Source of the DNA: Calditrichota bacterium
GTDB taxonomy: Bacteria > Electryoneota > RPQS01
Length of the DNA: 64,000 nt
Reading direction: 5' to 3'
NCBI GenBank assembly: GCA_020637445.1
Contig: JACJVZ010000002.1
Coordinates: forward strand, 496,001-560,000
The notes under the pieces were generated by a model that was not told the origin of the DNA, ran no database searches, and saw nothing but the letters and a program-made list of their open reading frames with translations. Numbering within the stretch: the first letter of the stretch is position 1; each line of letters starts with the position of its first letter. Both the position numbers and the translations under genes were made by a program. Positions 1 to 8,456 of this stretch are shown here, in pieces.

Positions 1-2
1 TG

Positions 3-422
3 ACGGCGCAAACGATTGAGCTTTTGCGAGCGTCGCACATGGAAGTGATCTTGACGAGCGGTCCGGGAGAAGAGGAGTTTGCTAAGAGAATTCTCACCAA
101 ACTGTCAAAGCCTGTGCCGCATCTTTCTGACGCGCGCGTGCCTGAACTTGCGGCGCTATATCGACATTGCTCGTTGTATATCGGGCCGGACTCGGGACCG
201 AAGCACGTTGCCGTTGCGTGCGGCATTCCCACTGTGACGATTTTCGGCCCGGGAAATCCCGACAACTGGAATGACAAAGAGAATTCAAGAAACCTCGTGA
301 TTGCCGCTCCTTGCAGCTTCCGTCCGAAATGCGACGAACTTGAATGCGCGCGGCTCGGACATATCGCAACAATAACGCCGCGCGAAGTTCTCGGCGCGGC
401 GTTGAAATTGCTGCTGGAATAG
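3..422 (+). CDS. Glycosyltransferase family 9 (heptosyltransferase-like), 3' part only
   Basis: The reading frame is open to the left edge of the window, so only the C-terminal ~139 residues are present. GT9 enzymes such as ADP-heptose:LPS heptosyltransferases transfer heptose to the LPS core on the inner face of the inner membrane. The visible part holds the family's nucleotide-sugar signature: YIGPDSGPKHVA, then GIPTVTIFGPGNPDNW, followed by a Cys-containing tail (CSFRPKCDELEC) like that of many GT9 members. A start inside the window (TTG at 24, ATG at 39) is possible by sequence but would remove the N-terminal Rossmann domain, so I treat the gene as cut by the window. The hldD gene at 16658-17638 would supply the matching ADP-heptose precursor. 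Exact acceptor unknown. Confidence 0.85.
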   Translation, partial: TAQTIELLRASHMEVILTSGPGEEEFAKRILTKLSKPVPHLSDARVPELAALYRHCSLYIGPDSGPKHVAVACGIPTVTIFGPGNPDNWNDKENSRNLVIAAPCSFRPKCDELECARLGHIATITPREVLGAALKLLLE

Positions 423-431
423 GATAAGCTG

Positions 432-812
432 TCAGTGTCCGCGCATCTTTTCGATGTCGCGGCGGTCTTTCTTGGTCGGACGACCTTTTTCTTTCTTGCC
501 GGACTCGCGCCAGAGTTTGTTAGACTCTTCGATCTGACGAAACTTCTCGATCGTCGCATCGTCTGTGATTTCTTCGTACATGCGCGGGGCGTCTTTCTTG
601 GAGAGATTGATGTCCGCCGCTTCGAGAATTCTGAACGTGCGGTAAAGTCCCTTCATGCGAATCTTGATCGTGACGCCTTCGTCCACGGTGTCGTGCGGAT
701 CGGCAAACTTGTCGCCGACCATGATTTTGCCGTCTTTACAGGCGCTCGTCGCTTGCGTGCGGGACTTGAAAATGCGCGCGCGATGCAGCCAAATATCGAT
801 ACGAAGTTTCAT
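432..812 (-). CDS. hslR: S4-domain RNA-binding protein, Hsp15 family
   Basis: 126 residues, close to the length of E. coli Hsp15 (133). The N-terminal half is an S4 RNA-binding domain: RIDIWLHRARIFKSRTQA, then a KDGKIMVGD turn. The C-terminal half has the Hsp15-type YEE motif (about residue 79) and a basic helix GRPTKKDRRDIEK. The known family member binds free 50S subunits that carry a nascent chain and helps recycle stalled ribosomes after heat stress. Its ATG overlaps the TGA of the upstream gene (809-1492) by four bases, so the pair is probably translationally coupled. Family assignment is good; the stress role is inferred from the family. Confidence 0.8.
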   Translation of the reverse strand: MKLRIDIWLHRARIFKSRTQATSACKDGKIMVGDKFADPHDTVDEGVTIKIRMKGLYRTFRILEAADINLSKKDAPRMYEEITDDATIEKFRQIEESNKLWRESGKKEKGRPTKKDRRDIEKMRGH

Positions 813-1492
813 TTCTTGGTGAGCCAGCGGTCGGCTGCCTGAATTGCGGCGGCAGTTTGTTCATCGGTGAAGCGCTCGTCGGCAAACATCGTGGCCAGCA
901 CAGATACAAGCGTGGCGGGCAATACTTTGAAGGATTTTTCTTCGCCTTTAGCCAGCGCGGTGAGCACGAGCGGGAATTCCGTTAGGATTGCCACGACGCG
1001 CTCGACTTCGCCGTCCGTCGCCTCGAGCGCGGAGAAATCCATGCGCAGCGACGACAAATAGCCCGCAATGTTTTCCGCTTCGTGAACAAGCAGCGTCGCA
1101 AGCGACGTCAGCGCCCAGCCGTTCAAGCGGTTATCCACCGCGGCATCGTGAAACGAACAGATCTTGCTAAAGGCGGTTTCGCTCAGACCGTCGGCCCACC
1201 GTTCCTTATGAATCTCTTCGACGGCGGCCAAGCGAAATTCTTGTACGGCCATGTATGTAGACCACGAGGGAATAATCTCGAGGATCAAGTCAACCGCGTT
1301 TAGGACCGCCAGCGCGCGACCGCGCTCAGGAAATGAAAGAATCCGCCACAGCGCGTCTCGTGCGTCAGAAGGCCTGATGATTCGCGGCAATGAAAGTTCA
1401 GAAACCTCGGCGATAAGTTCGCGCGAGGGAGCTGCTTCGCCCGCGGCGTACGCCACGGCGCTTTCCAAAAATTGTTTGACCACTTTGTCCAT
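809..1492 (-). CDS. Uncharacterised helical protein
   Basis: 227 residues, no signal peptide and no clear membrane segment; predicted mostly alpha-helical and acidic. I do not recognise a family with confidence. The stretch around residues 60-110 (NAVDLILEIIPSW, then VQEFRLAAVEEIHKERW) vaguely recalls the helical region of tRNA nucleotidyltransferase or HD-type proteins, but no HD pair or nucleotidyltransferase motif is present, so this is only an impression. Its stop codon overlaps the start of the Hsp15 gene (ATGA), which suggests one operon and perhaps a role near translation. The start is ATG at 1492; the 52 bp to the divergent M28 gene would have to hold its promoter. Confidence 0.6.
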   Translation of the reverse strand: MDKVVKQFLESAVAYAAGEAAPSRELIAEVSELSLPRIIRPSDARDALWRILSFPERGRALAVLNAVDLILEIIPSWSTYMAVQEFRLAAVEEIHKERWADGLSETAFSKICSFHDAAVDNRLNGWALTSLATLLVHEAENIAGYLSSLRMDFSALEATDGEVERVVAILTEFPLVLTALAKGEEKSFKVLPATLVSVLATMFADERFTDEQTAAAIQAADRWLTKK

Positions 1493-1510
1493 GCCTGAAG
1501 ATACGACTTC

Positions 1511-1539
1511 TTACAACCATTTTCCACTACACATAGACT
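1511..1539 (+). promoter_or_regulatory. Candidate promoter of the M28 peptidase gene
   Basis: TTACAA (1511-1516), a 17-bp spacer and TAGACT (1534-1539). The -10 box ends only five bases before the ATG at 1545 and there is no purine-rich Shine-Dalgarno stretch, so if used this promoter would give a leaderless or nearly leaderless mRNA. Read by eye; each box differs from consensus at one or two positions. Confidence 0.35.
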
Positions 1540-1544
1540 GAAAC

Positions 1545-3320
1545 ATGAAACGCTTGTCTTTTCTTTGCTTGCTATTCGCGTGGTCGGTTATTGCCGCCGC
1601 ACAACCGATGATTGACCATATTCGCGCGGACATCGAGTATCTTGCGGACGACGCCCGCGAAGGCCGGGGTATCGGCACCAAGGGTCTCGACGACGCGGCA
1701 AACTACATCGAAAACCAAATGAAAGATGCCGGACTTCAGCCAGCTTTTGACGGCTCCTATTTTCAAGAGTTCGAAATGGGCTGGGGCTTCACACTCGGTG
1801 AAAACAACTTCATCGTCTATAAGGGCGACACAATCGACACGGAGCACGGCGTGATGCCGACCGGATTTTCGGCTCCGGGCGAGGTGACGGGTCCCGTGAT
1901 CTTTGCGGGGTACGGAATCATCGCGCCGGAATTCGAGTACGATGATTTCGCGGACGTCGACGTAAAAGACGCGATCGTATTGTGCATGCGAAAGGAGCCG
2001 GGAGAATTTGACTCCACGTCAAAATTTGATGGACTGAATGTTACCGCGCATTCGGCGCTGCGCGCAAAAGCCGGCAACGCGAAACTCAAGGGCGCGAAGG
2101 CTATGATTCTTGTGGACGGTCCGATCTATGCCGATACGTCGCAAACTGAAGAGTTGGTTGTGCCGTCCGCGAATGAAGCCTATATTGACTGCGGAATTCC
2201 GGTCTTGCGCATGACGCGCAAAGCCGTCAAGAAGATGTTCCCGGAGTTCGAGTTGGACAAACTTCAGCGTTCCATCGATTCCAACACTCAGCCGCGCAGC
2301 CTGAATGTCACCGAAGACGACGTCACAATGTCGACAGACTTGTCCCGCGAAACGGTAACAGTTAAAAACGTCGCGGGAATCATTCCCGGTGGCGAAAATA
2401 TTCTCGTCGTCGGCGCGCACTATGACCATCTCGGTTACGGACAGAGCGGCAGTTTGGATGAACAGGCTCATGTCATTCACAACGGCGCGGACGACAATGC
2501 GAGTGGCGTCGCTGGAATGTTGGAAACCGCGCGCGTCTTGAAACAATCTCCGGTCGCGTCGACGGTGCTCGCCGTGGCGTTCACCGCGGAAGAAACAGGT
2601 CTGGGAGGATCGAGTTTCTTAGTCAAGAACTTTCCGCTTGATTTAGATAAAGTGCGCATGATGCTGAATCTGGACATGGTCGGCAGACTTCCTGCGAATG
2701 ATGAATTCACTGTGCTGGGATGCAAATCCGCCGAAGAATTCAAAGATATCGTCGATCGCGCGGCGCAAGGAACCGGGCTCACGATTACGTGCAAAGGTGA
2801 CGGCTATGGTCCCTCCGATCACATGAACTTCTATCTGGCGGACAAACCGGTGTTGTTCTTTTTCACGGGAGCCCACGAAGATTATCACAAGTCGACGGAC
2901 GACGCGGATAAGATCAACTATGAAGGCGAAGTTAAAGTGACAAACCTTGCCATCAACACACTGCGCGAAATCGACGCGTTCGACCATCCGTTAACTTTTG
3001 TCAAATCCGCTGAACCGCCGGAACAGGGCGGAGGAGCCTTCCGGGTTTACTTCGGATCGATTCCGGATTATTCGCAGCCGGATACACTGCTTGGAGTCCT
3101 GCTTTCCGGCGCTCGCGAAGGCGGACCCGCAGCGACGGCAGGCATCCAAGGCGGCGACTTGCTCGTCCGCATGGGCAAGGTAACACTCAACAATATTTAC
3201 GACTTCGTGTTCGCGCTCAGGACGTACGCTCCGGGAGATACCGTTGAAGTGGAGTATATCCGCGAAGACAAACATGAAGTCACGCACGCGGTGCTGCAGG
3301 CTCCGGCGCAGAAACACTGA
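1545..3320 (+). CDS. Secreted M28-family zinc aminopeptidase with PDZ domain
   Basis: 591 residues with a signal peptide (about 1-19, ending AAAQ). Residues ~90-250 form a PA-like insert. The M28 catalytic domain follows, with the two-zinc ligand set visible: AHYDHLG (H292), NGADDNASG, FTAEETG, NLDMVGR and the final His in AHEDYHKSTDDAD. The C-terminal ~100 residues are a PDZ domain (LLSGAREGGPAATAGIQGGD), an arrangement known for secreted M28 peptidases. It should act in the periplasm or outside the cell, removing N-terminal residues from peptides. The TolB-like propeller gene begins 35 bp downstream, probably in the same operon. All key residues are intact. Confidence 0.9.
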   Translation: MKRLSFLCLLFAWSVIAAAQPMIDHIRADIEYLADDAREGRGIGTKGLDDAANYIENQMKDAGLQPAFDGSYFQEFEMGWGFTLGENNFIVYKGDTIDTEHGVMPTGFSAPGEVTGPVIFAGYGIIAPEFEYDDFADVDVKDAIVLCMRKEPGEFDSTSKFDGLNVTAHSALRAKAGNAKLKGAKAMILVDGPIYADTSQTEELVVPSANEAYIDCGIPVLRMTRKAVKKMFPEFELDKLQRSIDSNTQPRSLNVTEDDVTMSTDLSRETVTVKNVAGIIPGGENILVVGAHYDHLGYGQSGSLDEQAHVIHNGADDNASGVAGMLETARVLKQSPVASTVLAVAFTAEETGLGGSSFLVKNFPLDLDKVRMMLNLDMVGRLPANDEFTVLGCKSAEEFKDIVDRAAQGTGLTITCKGDGYGPSDHMNFYLADKPVLFFFTGAHEDYHKSTDDADKINYEGEVKVTNLAINTLREIDAFDHPLTFVKSAEPPEQGGGAFRVYFGSIPDYSQPDTLLGVLLSGAREGGPAATAGIQGGDLLVRMGKVTLNNIYDFVFALRTYAPGDTVEVEYIREDKHEVTHAVLQAPAQKH

Positions 3321-3355
3321 GAGAAAATTGCAAATTGAAAATGGAAAATAGAAAA

Positions 3356-4399
3356 ATGAAGAAGTTTTTATTTATCACGGCGATTTTGGCGGCCGCAAGT
3401 TTGTTTGCTTCGGAGCCTACCTGGTTTGAAGGCGAAACGCATTTGAACAACATCAAACAACTTTCGTTCGGTGGCGAGAACGCGGAAGCGTACTTCTCTC
3501 CCGACGGAAAATGGTTGGTGTTTCAATCGACGCGCGACAGCTTTCAGTGCGATCAAATCTTCACAATGAATCTGGAGACGGGCGAAACGAAACTCGTCAG
3601 CACGGGACTCGGCGCGACGACGTGCTCGTTCTTCGTGCCGGGCACCGACGAACTCGTATACTGTTCGACTCACGAGAATGCGCCGGAATGTCCGACGAAG
3701 CCGGATCGCAGCTTGGGTTATGTTTGGGGACTGTTTGAGTTCGACGTTTACAAATGCAAGCGCGACGGCAGCGATCTTGTGCGACTGACGGACGCCAAAG
3801 GATATGATGCGGAAGCCGCGGTGTCGCCGGACGGCAAAGAAGTCGTGTTCACGTCGGGTCGCGACGGCGATCTCGAACTTTATAAAATGAACATCGACGG
3901 TTCGAAGCAGACCCGCTTGACGCACACGATCGGTTACGACGGCGGACCGTTCTTCTCGCCGGACGGCAAGCATATTATTTACCGCGCGTTTCATCCGAAG
4001 ACTCCCGACGAATTAAGCAAGTGGAATCACTTGTGGGAAAACCAAGCTGTGTCTCCGGTGACGCTTGATTTGTGGATCATGGACACCGACGGCAACAACC
4101 AGCGGCAAATCACGAATCTGAACGCGGCGAGTTTTTGTCCGTACGTTTCTCCGTCGGGCGAATGGGTGATCTTCACGACTAATTGGGCTGACAGCTTGGG
4201 CAATCACCGGATGCCGAACTTCGATTTGTTCCGCGTGCGCGCAGACGGTTCCGATCTTGAACGGCTGACCTACGGGCCGAGCTTCGACGGATTTCCGATG
4301 TGGTCCTACGACGGCAAAAAATTGGTTTGGGCAAGCAACCGCGGCGAAAGCAAAGAACGCGGCGAAACGAACATCTTCATCGCGGACTGGGTGGAGTGA
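3356..4399 (+). CDS. Secreted TolB-like beta-propeller protein
   Basis: About 347 residues. I chose the ATG at 3356 because it opens directly into a signal peptide (MKKFLFITAILAAASLFA); in-frame TTG 3335 and ATG 3341 lie upstream in an A-rich tract. The mature protein has repeated propeller blades of the PD40/TolB type: AYFSPDGKWLVFQS, AAVSPDGKEVVFTSGRDG, PFFSPDGKHIIYRA, PYVSPSGEWVIFTTN and MWSYDGKKLVWASNRG. Such propellers bind protein partners or ligands in the periplasm; a catalytic role is not indicated. It lies directly behind the M28 peptidase. A short scrap of a paralogue's 3' end is preserved at 6706-6768, so the locus once held, or received, a second copy. Confidence 0.8.
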   Translation: MKKFLFITAILAAASLFASEPTWFEGETHLNNIKQLSFGGENAEAYFSPDGKWLVFQSTRDSFQCDQIFTMNLETGETKLVSTGLGATTCSFFVPGTDELVYCSTHENAPECPTKPDRSLGYVWGLFEFDVYKCKRDGSDLVRLTDAKGYDAEAAVSPDGKEVVFTSGRDGDLELYKMNIDGSKQTRLTHTIGYDGGPFFSPDGKHIIYRAFHPKTPDELSKWNHLWENQAVSPVTLDLWIMDTDGNNQRQITNLNAASFCPYVSPSGEWVIFTTNWADSLGNHRMPNFDLFRVRADGSDLERLTYGPSFDGFPMWSYDGKKLVWASNRGESKERGETNIFIADWVE

Positions 4400-4625
4400 C
4401 TTGAAAAGTCACCAACGAGGCTCTGACGCGAGTGCTTTGAAGTTTGGCTCCGTTTGACAGGTTAGTTCGGGTGTGCAATTGCGGAGCAAAAGCCAAGTGA
4501 CGTGTTAGTACAACTTGCCACGAGTTTGGCGAGATGGCGGCATGACCTTGCTTGTCTGATTTGGCTTGATTACATTTGGAAAGTTGGAAGATACCCAAAA
4601 TACTCCTTTTGAAGGCAGGACAACC

Positions 4626-6368
4626 ATGAAGGCTCGTAAATCGATTTGGTTTGCAACCGCGGGACTAATCGTTCTGATGGCCGTTGCGCTGGTCGTCGGT
4701 TGTAAGAGCGACAGCGGCGGCGACAACAATAACAGCGGCGCAAAATGGACCATTATGCTCTATGGCGCGGGCAACAATGATCTTGATATGGCCAACAACG
4801 GTACGTCATATATCGTTCAGGACGTACAGGACATGGAAAAAGTTGAGAGCGACGGCAATGTGAATATCATTGCGATGGTGTCGCGCTATGGCGGCGGAGG
4901 CAATGCGCGATACTACAAGGTGGAATACCACCCGAGCGAGAATCCGAACCAGATTAGCTCGCCGGAAATCGAGAACCTCGGTACGCGCGACATGTCGGAC
5001 CCACAGACGCTCCGAAACTTTATTAACTATTGCAAAGAACATTACCCTGCCGACCGCTACCAACTTATTATCGATGACCACGGAGCAGGCTGGCCGGGAA
5101 GCTGTTCTGACGATCTCGCCGGTGCGGGCGGACTTTTGACTCTGCCGGAAACGCGCGAAGCAATCACATCTTCAAATCTCGGGCACGTGGATATTTTGAC
5201 GTGGCACGCGTGCCTGATGGGTATGGCGGAAGTTGCTTATGAACTGCGTGACGTTTGCGAGTACATGACTTGCTGTCAATTTGTGATGCCGATGGAAAAT
5301 ATCCTCGGATCCGATTTGTGGCTGGGTTGGCTGCGCAACAACCAGGATGCTTCGAACGAAAACTACGCCCGTCAGATTGTGCAGTCGGTCGTGGCGCGCG
5401 CGCAGTTCAAACAGAAGACGACGCACTATGCCATGATCAAGATGTCGGAGATGCAGGCGTTGGGTGCGGCACTCGGAAACTTCGGCAACATTTTGGTGCA
5501 GGAAGGCGGACAATACTGGGGCGAAGTGCTTAATGCGTGGAACAGTACACACGCGACGAATCTCGATGATCCGCGCTATGTGGATATTCGAGAATTTACG
5601 AATCAGGTTCAGGCCCAACCGACACTCTCGACGATCAATTTGATCAATCAAAACGCCGTCAACGTGCGCAACGCCATCAACGCCGCGGTGCCGTTTACGG
5701 ATACGTATTTTCAATCGCCGACGACGCCTGTTCCGCGCGGTGGATTGAATGTTTACATTCCGTGGCAACTCGCGCAGTTTGCTCCGGACTCCGTGAGCTA
5801 CTCATCTTTGCAATGGAGACAGACAAATTGGCACGCGTTTGTTTCCACGTTTGTCCGCAGTTTGGGCGGCGGCGATCCGGTAGGACGATGCTGCTACAAC
5901 AACAACAACGATTGCGCGGACGTAACACAGGCGCAATGCGCTACGGTATCCGGCGTGTGGACACAGGGCGCAACGTGCAACGACGGTTGCGGCGGCGGAG
6001 GACAGTGTGCCACGACGTGCGCCACTGCGATGGCCTACACTCCGGGGAATGTCGTAAGCTCTTGTTCGATTGCCGCTCAAGGCGGAGAAAACTGGTTCAG
6101 CACGACGCTCGGAGTTGGTAGTTGGCGATTCCAACTTGCCGCGGGAGGTAATGACTTCGACCTTTATACATTTGCCGATGATTGCGCGACGCAGTACACC
6201 GAGTGTCAGGGAGAAGAGGTTGGTGACGAGGACTTCACTTGCACGGTTACCGGAGGTTCCTTGCCGATTCGTGTTGTGGTCTATGCCTACAGCGGCTCGG
6301 GCAGTTATCAGTTTATGATATCGCAAGTCGGTGCCACTGGAGGCCCGGCGGACAAAGTGCTGCAATAA
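4626..6368 (+). CDS. Lipoprotein clostripain-family (C11) cysteine peptidase
   Basis: About 580 residues from ATG 4626, preceded by a purine-rich AGGCAGGA. The signal ends in a lipobox (LVVGC), so the protein is probably a lipoprotein. The C11 domain starts with WTIMLYGAGNNDLD and carries the His motif DDHGAGWPG and the Cys motif TWHACLMGMAEVAYEL; family members usually have Asp where this protein has His just before AC. A Cys-rich linker (GRCCYNNNN...CNDGC) precedes a C-terminal PPC-like beta domain with the DFDLYTF motif. C11 enzymes usually cleave after Arg or Lys and self-process; substrates here are unknown. A hairpin terminator follows at 6434-6468. Confidence 0.85.
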   Translation: MKARKSIWFATAGLIVLMAVALVVGCKSDSGGDNNNSGAKWTIMLYGAGNNDLDMANNGTSYIVQDVQDMEKVESDGNVNIIAMVSRYGGGGNARYYKVEYHPSENPNQISSPEIENLGTRDMSDPQTLRNFINYCKEHYPADRYQLIIDDHGAGWPGSCSDDLAGAGGLLTLPETREAITSSNLGHVDILTWHACLMGMAEVAYELRDVCEYMTCCQFVMPMENILGSDLWLGWLRNNQDASNENYARQIVQSVVARAQFKQKTTHYAMIKMSEMQALGAALGNFGNILVQEGGQYWGEVLNAWNSTHATNLDDPRYVDIREFTNQVQAQPTLSTINLINQNAVNVRNAINAAVPFTDTYFQSPTTPVPRGGLNVYIPWQLAQFAPDSVSYSSLQWRQTNWHAFVSTFVRSLGGGDPVGRCCYNNNNDCADVTQAQCATVSGVWTQGATCNDGCGGGGQCATTCATAMAYTPGNVVSSCSIAAQGGENWFSTTLGVGSWRFQLAAGGNDFDLYTFADDCATQYTECQGEEVGDEDFTCTVTGGSLPIRVVVYAYSGSGSYQFMISQVGATGGPADKVLQ

Positions 6369-6376
6369 ATTACTTC

Positions 6377-6421
6377 TCGCCGAGCACGGATTAAGCGCAT
6401 CAGCGCGATTCCTGCCGGAAC
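6377..6421. repeat. REP-A dispersed palindromic repeat, copy 1
   Basis: First of five intergenic copies. The core can fold as a stem-loop: an outer CGGGGA/TCCCCG arm and an inner GCGC/GCGC arm around ATCA. In this copy the outer arm is degraded (CACGGATT, ATTCCTGCC). It follows the stop codon of the C11 peptidase. Confidence 0.7.
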
Positions 6422-6433
6422 CTGATTAAGGCG

Positions 6434-6468
6434 AAAGGCCGTCCATGTGGACGGCCTTTCTTTATTTC
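6434..6468 (+). terminator. Rho-independent terminator after the C11 peptidase
   Basis: An 11-bp stem AAAGGCCGTCC / GGACGGCCTTT with loop ATGT, followed by CTTTATTTCTC. Strong stem and T-rich tail. Confidence 0.8.
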
Positions 6469-6486
6469 TCGTTGCGGCACCCATTT

Positions 6487-6518
6487 CGCCGTTGTGGGTG
6501 TCCACACTCGCAATGGCG
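6487..6518. repeat. REP-B dispersed palindromic repeat, copy 1
   Basis: Starts CGCCGTTGTGGGTGT and ends ACACTCGCAATGGCG, so it can fold as an imperfect hairpin. Close relatives lie at 19874-19904 and, as an inverted pair, at 54926-54987. Confidence 0.65.
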
Positions 6519-6648
6519 CCTTTCCCCTCGCGGCGGCACCTGTTGCAGGCACCTCGCTCCCACCTAATCAAAACAAGAGTTTACCCCATGACCAATCTCC
6601 ATATCATCGAAAATCCGGCCTTCCGGCAAGAAAAACCACCCCATCGAG

Positions 6649-6687
6649 TTGATCATATGATCAAATTTTGCTACGATCAAGTTGATC
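6649..6687. promoter_or_regulatory. Cluster of TTGATC/GATCAA half-sites
   Basis: A perfect 16-bp palindrome TTGATCATATGATCAA (6649-6664) is followed by GATCAAGTTGATC (6675-6687), giving four half-sites in 39 bp. It may be an operator or only AT-rich decay; no coding function seen. It lies directly upstream of the TolB-like gene remnant. Confidence 0.35.
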
Positions 6688-6705
6688 AGAATCAATTAGT
6701 TGGAA

Positions 6706-6768
6706 TCTCGTGGCGAAGGCAAGTCCATGGGCGAAACCAATATCTTTATTGCGGACTGGGTTGAGTAG
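6706..6768 (+). pseudogene. 3' remnant of a TolB-like propeller gene
   Basis: The last codons read RGEGKSMGETNIFIADWVE followed by TAG. The end of the intact propeller gene at 4340-4399 reads RGESKERGETNIFIADWVE followed by TGA: 16 of 19 residues are identical, while many third codon positions differ. An in-frame stop at 6697 closes the frame upstream, and no other part of the gene is visible before it. A terminator follows directly at 6812. I read this as the surviving tail of an old paralogue whose body was deleted. Confidence 0.75.
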
Positions 6769-6811
6769 AGACTAATAATTCAAGCTCAAACAGGAAGCAA
6801 TTGTTATTATG

Positions 6812-6841
6812 AGAGGCGGCTCCGGAGGGCCGCCTCTTTTA
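6812..6841 (+). terminator. Terminator behind the TolB-like remnant
   Basis: AGAGGCGGC / GCCGCCTCT stem with loop TCCGGAGG, followed by TTTTA. It probably terminated the now deleted propeller gene and may still insulate the gene at 6891. Confidence 0.75.
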
Positions 6842-6855
6842 TGTGACGAATATGC

Positions 6856-6884
6856 TTGATTCGTTCCAATTTCTGCACTAAAAT
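6856..6884 (+). promoter_or_regulatory. Candidate promoter of the gene at 6891
   Basis: TTGATT (6856-6861), exactly 17 bp, TAAAAT (6879-6884). The ATG is at 6891, six bases after the -10 box, so transcription would begin at or next to the start codon (leaderless). Confidence 0.45.
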
Positions 6885-6890
6885 GAAGAC

Positions 6891-8381
6891 ATGCGAAATT
6901 TTCAACAATTCCTTGTCGGCCTATGGGCCGTTGCAGGACTGATTTGGCTAGCATCCTCTGCCAACGCTCAGCTTCCCGTCATGCTGGATGCCGAAGTAGA
7001 AATCCCTACGGCTGCTTCCTGCTGGGACATGCGGCACTGGGTGGATGACTCAACTTATGGATTGGCGTATTGTATCGGCGATACGCTTTTCTACAAGGAG
7101 ACGCTCGACTCGGATTTGCAGTATGTTGTGACGGATGACGAGTGGTTTATTCCGCCGGGTTGGGTGACCCCGGTTGGGGAAAGAACTCATGTGTTCTTTT
7201 TCAAGCCACAGAATCAGAATCGTTTTGGATTCCTTCTAACCGGAGAAGTTTACTTTTTGTCATGTGACATTGGAGACAACACTTCTGATGCTTACGTGCT
7301 AGTTGAGATTGATGCCTTATCAAACTCAATCGAGCGTGCTGACTATGTCACCAGATTTATGACAGATGGACTGTTCTGTAGTTGCTCGAACGGCAACACT
7401 TATGGCGCTACATTGGGGGAATATCGACCGTGGCCAGAACCTCCTGCCAGCGCGCAGTACCTAAGCACTATTTATAACACAACAGTGTTTTGTGACCCCG
7501 CAGGAGATAACTCTTTGACTTATTCGTCTCAAGCGCTTGTGTTTCGCACTAACGACACTCTTCCGCAATTCACATCACCAGCGTATACTTCGAGCCTTGC
7601 AGTTTTATTAGATTCGGAGTCTCCCTGCTTTGCAGGAGGAACATATTCACTCGAGGAATATGGCTACCACTGGGACGAAGAGTATTTCTATATTAAAAAC
7701 ACCAGGTTTTGGAAATCAGAATGTGGAACGAATTGTCCTGTAGTTTTGTCAACTCCCTGTTCAGAGTCAACGACTTATCCTCCGGGACACCCCAATTATG
7801 TTTTCTGTCCACCGATCTACGTGGGATTTGGAAGTTTGGAGAATGGAGATATTGTTCTCGCGCGCACTGGCTTCGGCTTGGATTTCGCGACGCTCGACAC
7901 ATTGTGGGAAAACCCGGATGCCGTGCCGCATTATATGGCACGGATTCCTCTCGATCCTAACTTGGCGATTGCCAAGCAAGTAAGTAACACTCGGTTTGAG
8001 TTTTTCAGACTAATAGACGGCGGTTACTTGGATGAACTAACTCTTCCCGCCGGGTTCATTCACGATGTGATCACCACGGAATCCGGGCTTTGCAGTTTCA
8101 TTTCGTTTACATATTCGCCGACGATTGTTCGAGCCTATGTCCCGATTCCAAACGAACAATACGTGACAATATGCTGTATGCCGTTTGACGGAAACCTCGT
8201 CGAGTTGCGATGGTACAATGATATCGGCGCCACGTCATACCGGATTGTATTTTCTGAACAATGCAATGAGAATTCAGTTGAACTTACGGAGTACACAGCG
8301 GTTAATGATACGACCGTTCAAATTGATGTAGGAGCACTCGGCGATGCCGGATGTTTCCGCATCGTGCCTGTGTACGACTAG
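6891..8381 (+). CDS. Secreted protein of unknown function
   Basis: 496 residues with a clear signal peptide (about 1-27, ending SSANAQ). No family recognised. The mature protein is rich in aromatic residues, Cys and acidic residues; the last ~80 residues (ELRWYNDIGATSYRIVFSE, ending CFRIVPVYD) look like a fibronectin-type-III strand pattern. Unlike other secreted proteins nearby it has no YPNPFN sorting domain, so it may stay in the periplasm or be exported another way. The gene looks more AT-rich than its neighbours and stands alone between a terminator and a repeat block, which could mean a separate origin. The ATG at 6891 is chosen for the signal peptide and the promoter placed just before it. 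Confidence 0.65.
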   Translation: MRNFQQFLVGLWAVAGLIWLASSANAQLPVMLDAEVEIPTAASCWDMRHWVDDSTYGLAYCIGDTLFYKETLDSDLQYVVTDDEWFIPPGWVTPVGERTHVFFFKPQNQNRFGFLLTGEVYFLSCDIGDNTSDAYVLVEIDALSNSIERADYVTRFMTDGLFCSCSNGNTYGATLGEYRPWPEPPASAQYLSTIYNTTVFCDPAGDNSLTYSSQALVFRTNDTLPQFTSPAYTSSLAVLLDSESPCFAGGTYSLEEYGYHWDEEYFYIKNTRFWKSECGTNCPVVLSTPCSESTTYPPGHPNYVFCPPIYVGFGSLENGDIVLARTGFGLDFATLDTLWENPDAVPHYMARIPLDPNLAIAKQVSNTRFEFFRLIDGGYLDELTLPAGFIHDVITTESGLCSFISFTYSPTIVRAYVPIPNEQYVTICCMPFDGNLVELRWYNDIGATSYRIVFSEQCNENSVELTEYTAVNDTTVQIDVGALGDAGCFRIVPVYD

Positions 8382-8423
8382 CTCAGGGCCGCGCAACGGC
8401 CGTATCGATTAGGCTCACTACTA

Positions 8424-8444
8424 CCCCCCCCCGAGGGGGTTTTT
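8424..8444 (+). terminator. Short C/G terminator-like hairpin
   Basis: CCCCC, six-base loop, GGGGG, then TTTTT, 43 bp after the stop of the gene ending at 8381. The stem is only five base pairs. Confidence 0.4.
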
Positions 8445-8456
8445 CGTTTCGTAACC

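Noticed and set aside
6447..6764. 105-codon plus-strand open frame
   Set aside because: It starts inside a terminator, runs through REP-B and the palindromes, and reads the propeller remnant in the wrong frame; no ribosome-binding site or family pattern.
8424..8432. Run of nine C as a second phase-variable tract
   Set aside because: It lies after a stop codon as one arm of a terminator-like hairpin, not in a promoter or gene.
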